NCBI GenBank assembly: GCA_934271365.1
Contig: CAKQRI010000033.1
Coordinates: forward strand, 1 to 19,856
Length of the DNA: 19,856 nt
DNA from: an uncultured Spirochaetales bacterium
Lineage (GTDB): Bacteria > Spirochaetota > Spirochaetia > Sphaerochaetales > Sphaerochaetaceae
Reading direction: 5' to 3'
Positions 7,820 through 15,666 of this stretch are shown here, in pieces. The position numbers were made by a program, and so were the translations under genes. Below the pieces are notes generated by a model. The model was not told the origin of the DNA and searched no databases. It worked only from the letters and a program-made list of their open reading frames with translations. Each line of letters begins with the position of its first letter. The first letter of the stretch is position 1.

Positions 7820-8156
7820 TTCCCAAAAAAGATAATATAAAATCAGCAAAAGATAAAAAATTTCCTCTTTTCAAATCAGACAGCAACTTTAGACTGAGAA
7901 ATATGATAACAGCAAGAATACTCGATGCCACAAGATATCCAGAAGGCATTATGCTTCGTGTAGATACAATACCATCTTTCTGCTTTCATCATATAAAGAT
8001 AGCAGACACAGTATATTGCGCCAGCATTTGCCCAGATCTAGGAAAGAGGCTCTCTATAAATGCTCCTTTTCCTGCAGATTATTTCTGCCGACATAACATC
8101 GCAGAATTCATCGTAGATTAAAGGAACCATTATTAATCTGCTGACAATCAATTCAT
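7820..8156. other. Gene-poor interval between exchanger and ModE operon
   Basis: Nothing firm is seen here. Two open frames cross it. A minus-strand frame (ATG 7949 to stop at 7761) overlaps the exchanger start by 7 bp, has no ribosome site and runs through the exchanger promoter, so I reject it. A plus-strand frame at 7903-8121 is listed separately with low confidence. I looked for a molybdenum-cofactor riboswitch ahead of the transport operon and found no convincing structure. Confidence 0.5.
7903..8121 (+). CDS. Possible small protein of unknown function, 72 residues
   Basis: This open frame runs from ATG 7903 to TAA 8119-8121 ahead of the ModE operon. The product ('MITARILDATRYPEGIMLRV' onward) has four Cys and three His in 72 residues, with Cys-x3-Cys at 'CASIC', and no membrane segment. 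Codon choice (AGA, GCA, ATA) is like that of the neighbours. Against it: the ribosome site is poor (only GAG a few bases upstream), no family is recognised, and the operon promoter lies downstream of it. It may be a real small gene, a decayed gene, or chance. Confidence 0.25.
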   Translation: MITARILDATRYPEGIMLRVDTIPSFCFHHIKIADTVYCASICPDLGKRLSINAPFPADYFCRHNIAEFIVD

Positions 8157-8187
8157 TTGCACCATATATTATTTTAAACTATAATGG
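8157..8187 (+). promoter_or_regulatory. Promoter of the ModE/FecCD operon with overlapping imperfect inverted repeat
   Basis: TTGCAC (8157-8162) and a perfect TATAAT (8180-8185) are separated by exactly 17 bp. Transcription should start at about 8191-8194, and the ModE ATG is at 8194, so the mRNA is probably leaderless. The same stretch holds an imperfect inverted repeat, CCATATATT...TATAATGG (8162-8187). It covers the promoter and has TATA-rich half-sites somewhat like ModE operators. Autoregulation by the ModE-like protein is a reasonable inference. Confidence 0.65.
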
Positions 8188-8193
8188 ATACCG

Positions 8194-8538
8194 ATGAACA
8201 ACAGAATATCATTCGGTTTCAAGCTGATGCTTTCTGATGCGGACTCAGCATTCTTTGGTCCAGGATCAGCAGAACTGCTGCGCAAGATAGATAAAACAGG
8301 AAATGTAAAGGAAGCAGCCTCTGAAATGGGCCTTTCATACACTAAGGCCTGGACTATAATCAGAAATGCAAAAAGAGGACTGGGAACAGATGCCGTCAAG
8401 AGCAGCAAGGGTGGCATCAATGGCGGAAGTGCTATGCTGACAGAAGAAGGCCGAAAGCTGCTAGAATGCTATGAAAGATTCGAAAGGGAATCAAAAGCAC
8501 TCTTAGAAGAGAGCTTCAGGAGATGCTTTGATGTCTGA
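8194..8538 (+). CDS. ModE-type winged helix-turn-helix regulator (DNA-binding domain only)
   Basis: The 114-residue protein matches the N-terminal domain of ModE, the molybdate-responsive repressor. It has 'FFGPGSAELLRKIDKTG' (20-36), the helix-turn-helix 'VKEAASEMGLSYTKAWTIIR' (38-57), and the glycine-rich wing 'GGINGGSAMLTEEGRKLL' (73-90). It lacks the C-terminal molbindin/TOBE domains that bind molybdate in full-length ModE (about 260 residues), so how it senses its signal is not evident. Short ModE-like proteins of this kind are common next to molybdate/tungstate transport genes. No ribosome site precedes the ATG, consistent with the promoter placement. The gene overlaps the permease gene by 8 bp. 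Confidence 0.88.
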   Translation: MNNRISFGFKLMLSDADSAFFGPGSAELLRKIDKTGNVKEAASEMGLSYTKAWTIIRNAKRGLGTDAVKSSKGGINGGSAMLTEEGRKLLECYERFERESKALLEESFRRCFDV

Positions 8539-9562
8539 GAATAGCCTGAAAAGACAAAAAAATACAATTATATTATCTTTTATTGTCTTATACGCCATTG
8601 TGTTTGTACTCTCTTTTGCTGTAGGACGATACCCAATAAAGCCACTGACTCTTATAAAAATACTGCTATCCAAGGTATTTCCGATTCAGATGGACTGGAC
8701 TCGGCAAGCTGAGGTAGTAGTATTCAATATCAGGATGCCGAGGCTTATTGCAGCCTCATTAATAGGTGCATCACTGTCACTTTCAGGACTCGTTTTCCAG
8801 ACGATATTCCGCAATCCGATGGTTTCGCCTGATGTGCTTGGAACAACAAGCGGAGCTGGCTTCGGAGCAGCTCTTGCTCTTCTTTTCAATATGCCGATGG
8901 CATGGGTGAATATATCTGCATTCGGATTCGGACTCATATCGCTTTCTGCAGTATATCTTGTCTCTTCACGAGTCAAAGGCAATCAGATACTAGGCCTTAT
9001 TCTAGGCGGAATCATGATCAGCTCACTTTTCTCATCTGCTACAAGCTTTATCAAGCTGGTTGCGGATCCGAATGACACGCTGCCTAATATCACATACTTT
9101 CTTATGGGATCATTAGCAGGGTGCACCATGAATGATATAAAATTCGCAATAATCCCAATGGCCATTGGAATCATAACAATCTCAGCATTTGCATGGAGAA
9201 TAAATCTGCTATCTCTTTCTGAAGAAGAGTCAAGATCTCTTGGAGTGAATACAAAAGCACTTAGGATAGTACTTATATCAGCATCAGCCCTTCTTATTTC
9301 ATCGTCCGTTTCAATTGCCGGTGTAATAGGATGGGTGGGACTAGTGATCCCGCATATAGTCAGGATGTCGATAGGCTGTGATACAAGGCATACAATTCCT
9401 GCATCTATATTTCTTGGAGCAGCTTTTCTGATAGCTGTTGATACCTTCTCCAGAATGCTATCCACATCAGAAATACCTATCGGAATACTTACATCCATAA
9501 TAGGAGCACCATTCTTCCTATACCTGATTATAAAGCAGGGAAGGAGGGAAGATGCAGCTTAA
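8531..9562 (+). CDS. FecCD-family ABC transporter permease (metal/oxyanion or siderophore type)
   Basis: This 343-residue inner-membrane permease has about ten membrane segments. The FecCD/BtuC signature is clear: 'NIRMPRLIAASLIGASLSLS' (66-85), 'FRNPMVSPDVLGTTSGAGFG' (93-112), and the coupling region 'GVIGWVGLVIPHIVRM' in the C-terminal third. I start at ATG 8531, eight bases after AGGAG (8518-8522), rather than the TTG one codon earlier. With a ModE-like regulator upstream, the transporter may resemble MolBCA of Haemophilus, a FecCD-type molybdate/tungstate importer; iron chelates or cobalamin remain possible. It overlaps both neighbours by about 10 bp. Confidence 0.9.
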   Translation: MSENSLKRQKNTIILSFIVLYAIVFVLSFAVGRYPIKPLTLIKILLSKVFPIQMDWTRQAEVVVFNIRMPRLIAASLIGASLSLSGLVFQTIFRNPMVSPDVLGTTSGAGFGAALALLFNMPMAWVNISAFGFGLISLSAVYLVSSRVKGNQILGLILGGIMISSLFSSATSFIKLVADPNDTLPNITYFLMGSLAGCTMNDIKFAIIPMAIGIITISAFAWRINLLSLSEEESRSLGVNTKALRIVLISASALLISSSVSIAGVIGWVGLVIPHIVRMSIGCDTRHTIPASIFLGAAFLIAVDTFSRMLSTSEIPIGILTSIIGAPFFLYLIIKQGRREDAA

Positions 9563-10322
9563 GGCAGAGGAGCTTGCTTTCTCATATAAGAATCATGAAG
9601 TCCTGAAGAATATAAGCTTCACTATGAACAGCGGGGAGACCATAGCAGTTCTTGGCAAGAACGGCTCAGGTAAGACTACCCTTCTTAAAATCCTGCTTGG
9701 GTTTCTAAAGCCTAGTTCAGGCCGCATAATGATAGATGGACGGAATCTAAGAGAGATATCATGCAGAGAGAGAGCTGAAAGAATCGCATACATCCCACAG
9801 TCCTCTGAAGCAGTCTATCCATTCACTGTTCTTGAGACAGCTGTAATGGGAAGAGCTCCGGCAATCGGATTATTCTCAAAACCTGAAGATGAAGATTATG
9901 AGAAAGCTGGAGAGAATCTCAGGCTTCTTGGAATCTACAATCTCAGAGATAGATCAATATCTAAGCTCTCAGGTGGAGAGAAGCAGCTGGTGCTCATCGC
10001 AAGAGCCCTGACACAGAATGCAGAGCTGCTGCTTTTAGATGAGCCAACAAGCGCTCTTGATTATTCAAACCAGATCATGGTTCTGGAGAAGATGGAAGAG
10101 CTCAGGAGAAAAGGATATTCAGTGCTGTTCTCAACACATAACCCCGAACACGCAATGATGATATCATCACAGCTGATGCTTATGGACAGTGGCACTTCAT
10201 CTATCCATACCGCATCTGATCTGAAGGATGGCAGGATTCTATCCGAGCTGTATGGCAGAAAGCTTTTCATATCTGAAATAGATACAGGAAAGAACAGGAG
10301 GATATCATGTCTTCCGGAGTAA
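9552..10322 (+). CDS. FecE/MolC-type ABC transporter ATPase
   Basis: This 256-residue cytoplasmic ATPase belongs to the FecCD transporter. Walker A is GKNGSGKT (35-42), Q-loop Gln 83, signature LSGGEKQ (139-145), Walker B ending LLDEP (161-165) and switch His 196, all intact. 'IAYIPQSSEAVYPFTVLETAVMGR' (78-101) is typical of the FecE/FhuC/BtuD branch. The ATG at 9552 follows AAGGAGGG and lies within the last 11 bp of the permease gene. A C-terminal tail of about 40 residues follows the ATPase core. It acts with the permease and the binding protein encoded two genes downstream. Confidence 0.93.
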   Translation: MQLKAEELAFSYKNHEVLKNISFTMNSGETIAVLGKNGSGKTTLLKILLGFLKPSSGRIMIDGRNLREISCRERAERIAYIPQSSEAVYPFTVLETAVMGRAPAIGLFSKPEDEDYEKAGENLRLLGIYNLRDRSISKLSGGEKQLVLIARALTQNAELLLLDEPTSALDYSNQIMVLEKMEELRRKGYSVLFSTHNPEHAMMISSQLMLMDSGTSSIHTASDLKDGRILSELYGRKLFISEIDTGKNRRISCLPE

Positions 10323-10966
10323 GCAGGTGGTGGAATGAAGATAGGATGAGATGGTATGAAAGAGCATCTGAGCTATCATGCTTTCATGATCATCTTGCTG
10401 AAATGATTGAGAATGATATCAAAGATGGTATAACAGCTGAAGCTGGATGCGGTCTTGGATATCTTTCTGAAAAGCTATATAGAAGCGGCTGTAACATAAC
10501 TGCATACGATATTGATTCTACTGTTCTGGAAAGAGCAAGGGAAAGGAGCGGTCTCAACATATTCAGGGAGTGTGACTGCTACGATATAAAAGATCCATGC
10601 GACTATCTGATTGCTCTTTTCTTCGGAAGGATCACAGAGGGCAATAACTTAGAAAAGCTGATGAGATGTGTCAGACGAAGACTCATATACATAATAGGCG
10701 GTCATTCTGCCAGGCATGGAACAGATGACAATGTAAAAGACTTTCTTGAGAGCCGCAATATAAATTACAGCAGATCCAGCATAGATCTTGATTTCAGCCA
10801 GCCTCTTATAGATAAAGCTGATGCTGATAGATTCCTCTCTGAATACTACAGTGGGAAAGAAAAAGAGGAAAAGAAAAAGAGAATCAGGCCATATGGGCAA
10901 TATGGATATGATTATATTCTTGATAATCCGAAAAAAATGACAATATACAGGATTGAAAAGGAGTAA
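10307..10966 (+). CDS. Class I SAM-dependent methyltransferase in the transporter operon
   Basis: The 219-residue soluble protein has a class I Rossmann methyltransferase core. Motif I is 'AEAGCGLGYLSEKL' (44-57), the acidic end of strand 2 is 'YDID' (about 66-69), and 'CDYLIALFFGRI' follows as strand 4. The C-terminal 80 residues are charged ('GKEKEEKKKRIRP') and unassigned. The start overlaps the ATPase gene by 16 bp with AGGAGG at 10296-10301, and the binding-protein gene starts 5 bp after its stop, so it is an integral operon member. Methyltransferases are not normal parts of a metal or oxyanion importer. Its substrate is unknown: a small-molecule chelator, a metal complex or a transporter protein are possible. 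The family is confident, the role open. Confidence 0.82.
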   Translation: MSSGVSRWWNEDRMRWYERASELSCFHDHLAEMIENDIKDGITAEAGCGLGYLSEKLYRSGCNITAYDIDSTVLERARERSGLNIFRECDCYDIKDPCDYLIALFFGRITEGNNLEKLMRCVRRRLIYIIGGHSARHGTDDNVKDFLESRNINYSRSSIDLDFSQPLIDKADADRFLSEYYSGKEKEEKKKRIRPYGQYGYDYILDNPKKMTIYRIEKE

Positions 10967-10971
10967 AGGTT

Positions 10972-12030
10972 ATGAGAATAAGAAAGCTCTTAGCTGTAAT
11001 TCTTGTATCATTTGCATTCACATCTCTTCTATATGCAAATGGGGCGATGGAAGCATATGCTGCAGAGTCAACAAAGTCAGAGACATTTGTCTATACTGAC
11101 TCTCTGGGAAGAGAGATCACGCTTCCTAGAGATATCACAAGAGTTGCACCATCTGGAAATGTTGCACAGCTTGCAATCTATGCCGTTGCACCAGAGAAGA
11201 TGGTTGGATGGTCAAGCAAGATCTCAGGAGATGCCATGAAGACATTCCTTCCTGATGTTGCAAAGCTTCCAGTATTCGGTGCTTTCTATGGAAAGAAGGC
11301 AAATCTCAACAAAGAAGCCCTCATTGCAGCCGATCCTCAGGTTGTAATTGATGTTGGAGAAATCAAGGGATCTGCTGAAAGCATGGCAAAACAGCTTGAT
11401 GAATTATCTGCTGAAATTGGAATTCCTGTAGTATTTGTGGAAGGATATCTCAAGAATACAGGAGATATGTTCAGATCTATCGGAAAAATCATAGGAAAGG
11501 AAGCCGAAGCTGAAACACTTGCTGCATATTCAGAAAAAGCACTTGAAATGGCAGCAAAGAACCATGACAGCATCAATAAGAGCATATACTATTCATCATC
11601 TCAGGATGGCCTAGCTGCTATCGAGACTGGTTCATTCCATGGAGAGCTGATTGAAGTAGTCGGAGCAGAGAACGTCGTACCAGCTACATTCTCAGGTTCA
11701 AATGGAACCACATCCCTTGAGAATCTTCTGCTCTGGAATCCGGATGTAATCCTCCTCTCGAACAAAGATGCATATGACAATGCACTATCTGATAAGGCAT
11801 GGGGAGAGCTTGATGCAGTGAAAAACGGAAGCATATACCTCATCCCATCCTCCCCATATTCATTCATAGATTCTCCTCCTGCAACAAACAGGATCATTGG
11901 TATCTACTGGCTTGGATCTGTATTAGCACCAGATGCATATAATGTAGATATAGAAAAGGAAGTGAGAGACTATTACTCGCTCTTCTATCATAAGAGCCTG
12001 AGTGATGAAGAACTCAGAACTATCCTCTGA
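10972..12030 (+). CDS. Periplasmic metal/oxyanion-binding protein (Peripla_BP_2, FecB/MolA-like)
   Basis: This 352-residue exported protein has a signal peptide 'MRIRKLLAVILVSFAFTSLL' with likely cleavage after 'LYA' (22). No lipobox Cys is present, and the mature start 'NGAMEA' is of a kind frequent in spirochaete binding proteins. The body is a class III helix-backbone binding protein: 'YTDSLGREITLPRDITRVA' at the start of the mature domain, 'AADPQVVIDVG' at the end of lobe 1, and 'LLWNPDVILLSN' in lobe 2. The C-terminal 'SPYSFIDSPPATNRIIGIYW' resembles the 'PP..NR..G..W' pattern that I associate with MolA-like proteins. It delivers ligand to the FecCD-type permease. It is last in the operon and followed by a hairpin. 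Ligand identity (molybdate, tungstate or a metal chelate) is inferred from context only. Confidence 0.88.
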   Translation: MRIRKLLAVILVSFAFTSLLYANGAMEAYAAESTKSETFVYTDSLGREITLPRDITRVAPSGNVAQLAIYAVAPEKMVGWSSKISGDAMKTFLPDVAKLPVFGAFYGKKANLNKEALIAADPQVVIDVGEIKGSAESMAKQLDELSAEIGIPVVFVEGYLKNTGDMFRSIGKIIGKEAEAETLAAYSEKALEMAAKNHDSINKSIYYSSSQDGLAAIETGSFHGELIEVVGAENVVPATFSGSNGTTSLENLLLWNPDVILLSNKDAYDNALSDKAWGELDAVKNGSIYLIPSSPYSFIDSPPATNRIIGIYWLGSVLAPDAYNVDIEKEVRDYYSLFYHKSLSDEELRTIL

Positions 12031-12040
12031 GGATATAGTT

Positions 12041-12064
12041 AAGGCCTGGATCCGTCCAGGCCTT
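12041..12064. terminator. Shared hairpin between convergent operons
   Basis: AAGGCCTGGA (12041-12050) pairs perfectly with TCCAGGCCTT (12055-12064) around a TCCG loop. It fills the 36-bp gap between the binding-protein stop and the exporter stop, so it can serve both strands. The following tracts are only weakly T-rich. Confidence 0.7.
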
Positions 12065-12066
12065 CT

Positions 12067-13863
12067 TCATCTAGGAATATTCAGCTGGCTATTTGAGAGC
12101 TGATAATAAAGCCCTCGCTTATCCATCAGCGTCTTATGATTGCCCATTTCTGCAATCCTGCCCTGATCCATTACAAGAATCAGATCTGAATCTATTATCG
12201 TAGATAGCCTATGAGCGATTATAAATGAGGTTCTTCCCTTTGAAAGCTTGAATACTGACTGCCTGATCCTTGCCTCTGTGACTGTATCAACTGAGCTTGT
12301 CGCTTCATCGAGAATCATGAGAGGAGCCTTTGTAAGGAATGCTCTTGATATAGCAATCAGCTGTCTTTCTCCCTGAGAAAGCTCAGATCCAAGATTCTGA
12401 AGCTCCGTAGCATATCCTGCAGATAGCCTTTCTATAAAGGAGTCTGCCCCGGCCTCTTCTGCGGCCATCCTTACATCATCAAGTGCTGTACCAGACTTTC
12501 CATACGCAATATTGCTGTAGATTGAGGCTGAGAACAGAGGCGTATCCTGAAGTACTACGGAGAATGAATGCCTAAGAGATGAAAGTGTATAGCTCTTTAT
12601 ATCATGCCCATCAATCAATATCTCTCCATCTGAGACTTCATAGAATCTTGTAAGCAGATTGACCAGCGTAGTCTTACCAGAGCCTGTCTCTCCCACAATA
12701 GCAACCTTAGTGCCTGCTTTTATATCAAGATTTATATCTTTGAGAATCTGCTTCTTTCCATCGTATGAGAATGATACATTCCTGAATTCTATATCACCTT
12801 TTGGCCTGCACTCTTCTTTTCCGCAATCTGACTCATCATCCTCATCCAGAATCTGGAATACCCTTTCAGCACCAGCTATTGCAGATAAGAAGCTATTGTA
12901 GACATTCGCAATCTCAACGAAAGGCCGGGTAAACTGCTTAACATAAAGAAGAAAGCTTGTAATAAGCCCAATGCTTGTTATATATCCATTTATATACAGT
13001 ACAGCACTGATTACAGCAATGAGGAGATAAGAGAGATTATTTATCACTTCCATCATAGGCATAAGGATTCCAGACCAGATCATTGCCTTTGTTGAAATCT
13101 CTCTATATGCATGGCTTTTCTCATCAAATGAGCTCTGCATCTCATCTTCTTTAGAGAACACCTTGACAACAGGGATATTTGAAATGCTCTCCTCCACATG
13201 GGCATTGAGAGTGCCAAGAGCTGCCTGGCGCTTAGAGAAATAAGCCCTGGTTCTCTTCGTGACAATCTTTGTCAGAGCCAATAGAAGAACAACAGGGATT
13301 ATCATCGTCACTGTAAGGAGAGGTGAAAGAGCAAGCATTGAGATAAGCACACCTGCTATTGAGAATGAATAAGAAAGCAGAAGAGACAGTGAATTCGATA
13401 TAGTCGTGCTTATGCTATCCACGTCATTTGTAAGCCGGCTCATCAGCTCGCCATGCTGATGGGAATCAAAGAAGGAAAGAGGCAGACGGAGCAGCTTCTC
13501 AAAAAGAACGTTCCTTATATGGTTGATTATCCTCTGTCCAACTACAGCAAGCATGCGCTGCTGAACACTCTTAAAGACGTAATCAGAGAGATAGACAGAG
13601 GAAAGCGCTATCACAAGAGACAGCATGAAGTGTCCAGAGCTTATCGATGTTATTATCCTGCCTGTAAGCAGAGGAGAGAGAATCGCAGCAAATGAGGATA
13701 GAAGAGATAAAAGCAGTATGAGGAGAAACCCCCTTCTCTGCCCTGCTGTTATTGCCCAGAGCCTCATGGCTGTACCCTTAAGGTTCTTAGGCTTCTCATA
13801 TACGCCTCTTGTTCTCTTTATTCCATTCAGGTTCTGTGGAGGTGGTGTGTAATCATTCTTCAT
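12067..13863 (-). CDS. ABC exporter subunit, half transporter with canonical Walker B and degenerate signature
   Basis: The 598-residue half transporter has a cytoplasmic N-tail (1-45), a six-helix type I exporter membrane domain (about 46-335) and an ATPase domain (about 356-598). Walker A is GETGSGKT (391-398), Q-loop Gln 439, Walker B MILD (516-519) with catalytic Glu 520, and switch His 551. The signature reads LSQGE (495-499) instead of LSGGQ. This complements the partner, whose signature is normal but whose Walker B Glu and switch His are replaced, so the pair should form a heterodimer with one working and one degenerate ATP site, as in TM287/288 and BmrCD. The start overlaps the partner gene by 11 bp. 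The substrate (drug, lipid or peptide) is unknown. Confidence 0.93.
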   Translation of the reverse strand: MKNDYTPPPQNLNGIKRTRGVYEKPKNLKGTAMRLWAITAGQRRGFLLILLLSLLSSFAAILSPLLTGRIITSISSGHFMLSLVIALSSVYLSDYVFKSVQQRMLAVVGQRIINHIRNVLFEKLLRLPLSFFDSHQHGELMSRLTNDVDSISTTISNSLSLLLSYSFSIAGVLISMLALSPLLTVTMIIPVVLLLALTKIVTKRTRAYFSKRQAALGTLNAHVEESISNIPVVKVFSKEDEMQSSFDEKSHAYREISTKAMIWSGILMPMMEVINNLSYLLIAVISAVLYINGYITSIGLITSFLLYVKQFTRPFVEIANVYNSFLSAIAGAERVFQILDEDDESDCGKEECRPKGDIEFRNVSFSYDGKKQILKDINLDIKAGTKVAIVGETGSGKTTLVNLLTRFYEVSDGEILIDGHDIKSYTLSSLRHSFSVVLQDTPLFSASIYSNIAYGKSGTALDDVRMAAEEAGADSFIERLSAGYATELQNLGSELSQGERQLIAISRAFLTKAPLMILDEATSSVDTVTEARIRQSVFKLSKGRTSFIIAHRLSTIIDSDLILVMDQGRIAEMGNHKTLMDKRGLYYQLSNSQLNIPR

Positions 13864-15565
13864 AGGATGCCCCCAGCTGAGATCTGGCTAGTGACTTATA
13901 GGTATCAGAAGCTCCCATAAGCTCAGAATGAGTTCCTATCATCTCAATCCTGCCATTATTCATGCATATTACCCTGTCCATTGATGCCACAGAGGAAATC
14001 CTCTGGCTGATCAGAATAACTGTCATATCATCAGAGAGCGCAGATATATTATCAAGAACACGTCTCTCTGTTGCTGCATCAAGCGCACTTGTCGCATCAT
14101 CAAGAATCAGGATCTTAGGCTTATGTATGATAGCCCTTGCTATTGCTATCCTCTGTCTCTGCCCTCCTGATAAATTCACACCACCCTGTCCAAGGACAGA
14201 ATCAAATCCTTCTGGCATCTTCTCTATAAATGAATATGACTCACTGAATCTGGCAGCCTCAACAATCTCTTCATCTCCAGCTTCACTGCATCCCCAGAGA
14301 AGATTATCCCGTATCGTCCCAGAGAAGAGCACAGCCTTCTGGAATACTATAGAGATAGAATCGCGCAGTGCCTTCTCTTCTATATCCTCTATAGGGATTC
14401 CACCTATCATGATAGTGCCAGATGATGCATCATAAAGCCGTGGAATGAGCTTTATCAGAGTAGATTTTCCAGAGCCAGTAGGACCTATTATCCCTATCTT
14501 CTCACCTTTCTTTATTCTGAAAGAGATATCCTCAAGTGATGGCTTCTGCGCTCTATTGTAGAAGAATGAAACAGAGGAGAACTCTATATCTGGACTGAAT
14601 TCTGATATTGCATTGCTGCCTTCAGACTGCAGATTCTCCTCATCAAGGACCTCTTTGATCCTCAGAGCAGAGGCCTGAGCCCTCGTTGCTGTGTTAAGTG
14701 AGTTTGAAATCGATGTGATTGAAAATAGCATCTGCGTCATATAATTCACAGAAGCCATCAGCTTCCCGATTTCAGATGCCTTCTGGCTTCTTGAAAGATA
14801 CAGAAGAAGCACTATTCCAGCATTGATAGTAAATGATATCAGAGGTGAAAAGACGGCTATGCTACTGAGAGCTGCGACATTTGCATCTCCAACAGCAGAA
14901 GAGGAATCCCTGAAGAGCTCCTTCTCATGATTCTCTCCATTAAAAGCCTTAACAATACGGATGCCTGTAAGGAAATCACGGGCCCTTGTATTGAGTCCAT
15001 CCATCATTCTCTGAACTCTGCCAAAACGTGGATAGCTTATCTTCATATTAAGAAAGATCAGAATTGCAACTATTATCACGATAGCAAATATGAAAGGTGC
15101 CTCATCTGGCGTTGATACTATAGTGAGCACAACAGATCCGATGAACATGAATGGTGCCTTCATTATAATGCGCATCAGCCCGTTCACGAATTCCTGAACC
15201 TGAACTACATCATTTGTGATTCTTGTTATTATGGAACCAGCATCCAGCTTATCGATATTGGCTTCAGAGAGATGCAGTGTATGGCTGTATATATCATGCC
15301 TCAGCTCTTCTCCAAGACACTGCGAAGTGCTTACGGATGTTATATTCCTGAGAATTGCCACAATCGCACCAAGCACCGTCAGAGCAAGCATGAAAAGCCC
15401 ATACCGCAATACAGAATGGACGGACATCTCCGCTATTCCATTGTCGACAATATATGACATAAGTGCAGGCTGAAAAAGAGCACAGGCTGCTTCTATTGCA
15501 AGAAGCAGCATAGTGACAAGGAAGACTGTCTTATGCTTTTTCAGATATGTGAATATCAATGCCAT
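13853..15565 (-). CDS. ABC exporter subunit, half transporter with degenerate catalytic site
   Basis: This is a 570-residue half transporter: six-helix membrane domain (about 10-300), then an ATPase domain from about 325. Walker A GPTGSGKS (361-368), Q-loop Gln 409 and signature LSGGQ (465-469) are intact. The residue after Walker B ILILD (485-489) is Asp 490 instead of Glu, and the switch-loop residue is Gln 521 ('ISQRIS') instead of His. This is the known pattern of the non-catalytic partner in heterodimeric exporters such as TM287. The start at ATG 15565 has no clear ribosome site. The gene lies 101 bp after the AAA ATPase gene and overlaps the second exporter gene, so at least the two exporter genes form an operon. 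Confidence 0.93.
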   Translation of the reverse strand: MALIFTYLKKHKTVFLVTMLLLAIEAACALFQPALMSYIVDNGIAEMSVHSVLRYGLFMLALTVLGAIVAILRNITSVSTSQCLGEELRHDIYSHTLHLSEANIDKLDAGSIITRITNDVVQVQEFVNGLMRIIMKAPFMFIGSVVLTIVSTPDEAPFIFAIVIIVAILIFLNMKISYPRFGRVQRMMDGLNTRARDFLTGIRIVKAFNGENHEKELFRDSSSAVGDANVAALSSIAVFSPLISFTINAGIVLLLYLSRSQKASEIGKLMASVNYMTQMLFSITSISNSLNTATRAQASALRIKEVLDEENLQSEGSNAISEFSPDIEFSSVSFFYNRAQKPSLEDISFRIKKGEKIGIIGPTGSGKSTLIKLIPRLYDASSGTIMIGGIPIEDIEEKALRDSISIVFQKAVLFSGTIRDNLLWGCSEAGDEEIVEAARFSESYSFIEKMPEGFDSVLGQGGVNLSGGQRQRIAIARAIIHKPKILILDDATSALDAATERRVLDNISALSDDMTVILISQRISSVASMDRVICMNNGRIEMIGTHSELMGASDTYKSLARSQLGASYEE

Positions 15566-15666
15566 ATGAGGATAAGGATATCATCAGAAAGCACAGAAAA
15601 CATCAAAAAAATTAATGTATATGAAAAAAAGAAGTTCTCTATTACTGAAAAATAAAGAAATATGCA

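Noticed and set aside
7761..7949. Minus-strand 62-codon open frame overlapping the exchanger start
   Set aside because: No ribosome site is present, and it spans the well-matched exchanger promoter at 7791-7819.
7950..8193. Possible molybdenum-cofactor or other riboswitch ahead of the ModE operon
   Set aside because: No conserved stem set was recognised, and the best promoter lies downstream of this stretch, leaving no leader to hold one.
8686..9498. Two minus-strand open frames opposite the FecCD permease
   Set aside because: They are antisense shadows of a strongly supported membrane protein gene, with no start signals.
13962..14435. Plus-strand 157-codon open frame opposite the exporter ATPase domain
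   Set aside because: It is antisense to conserved ATPase motifs, is Ser/Ile-rich and unrecognisable, and is explained by the codon pattern of the true gene.
15566..15666. Remnant of an M41 peptidase domain after the FtsH-like gene
   Set aside because: The 101-bp gap is AT-rich, with no HExxH-coding stretch visible, and is too short for the domain.
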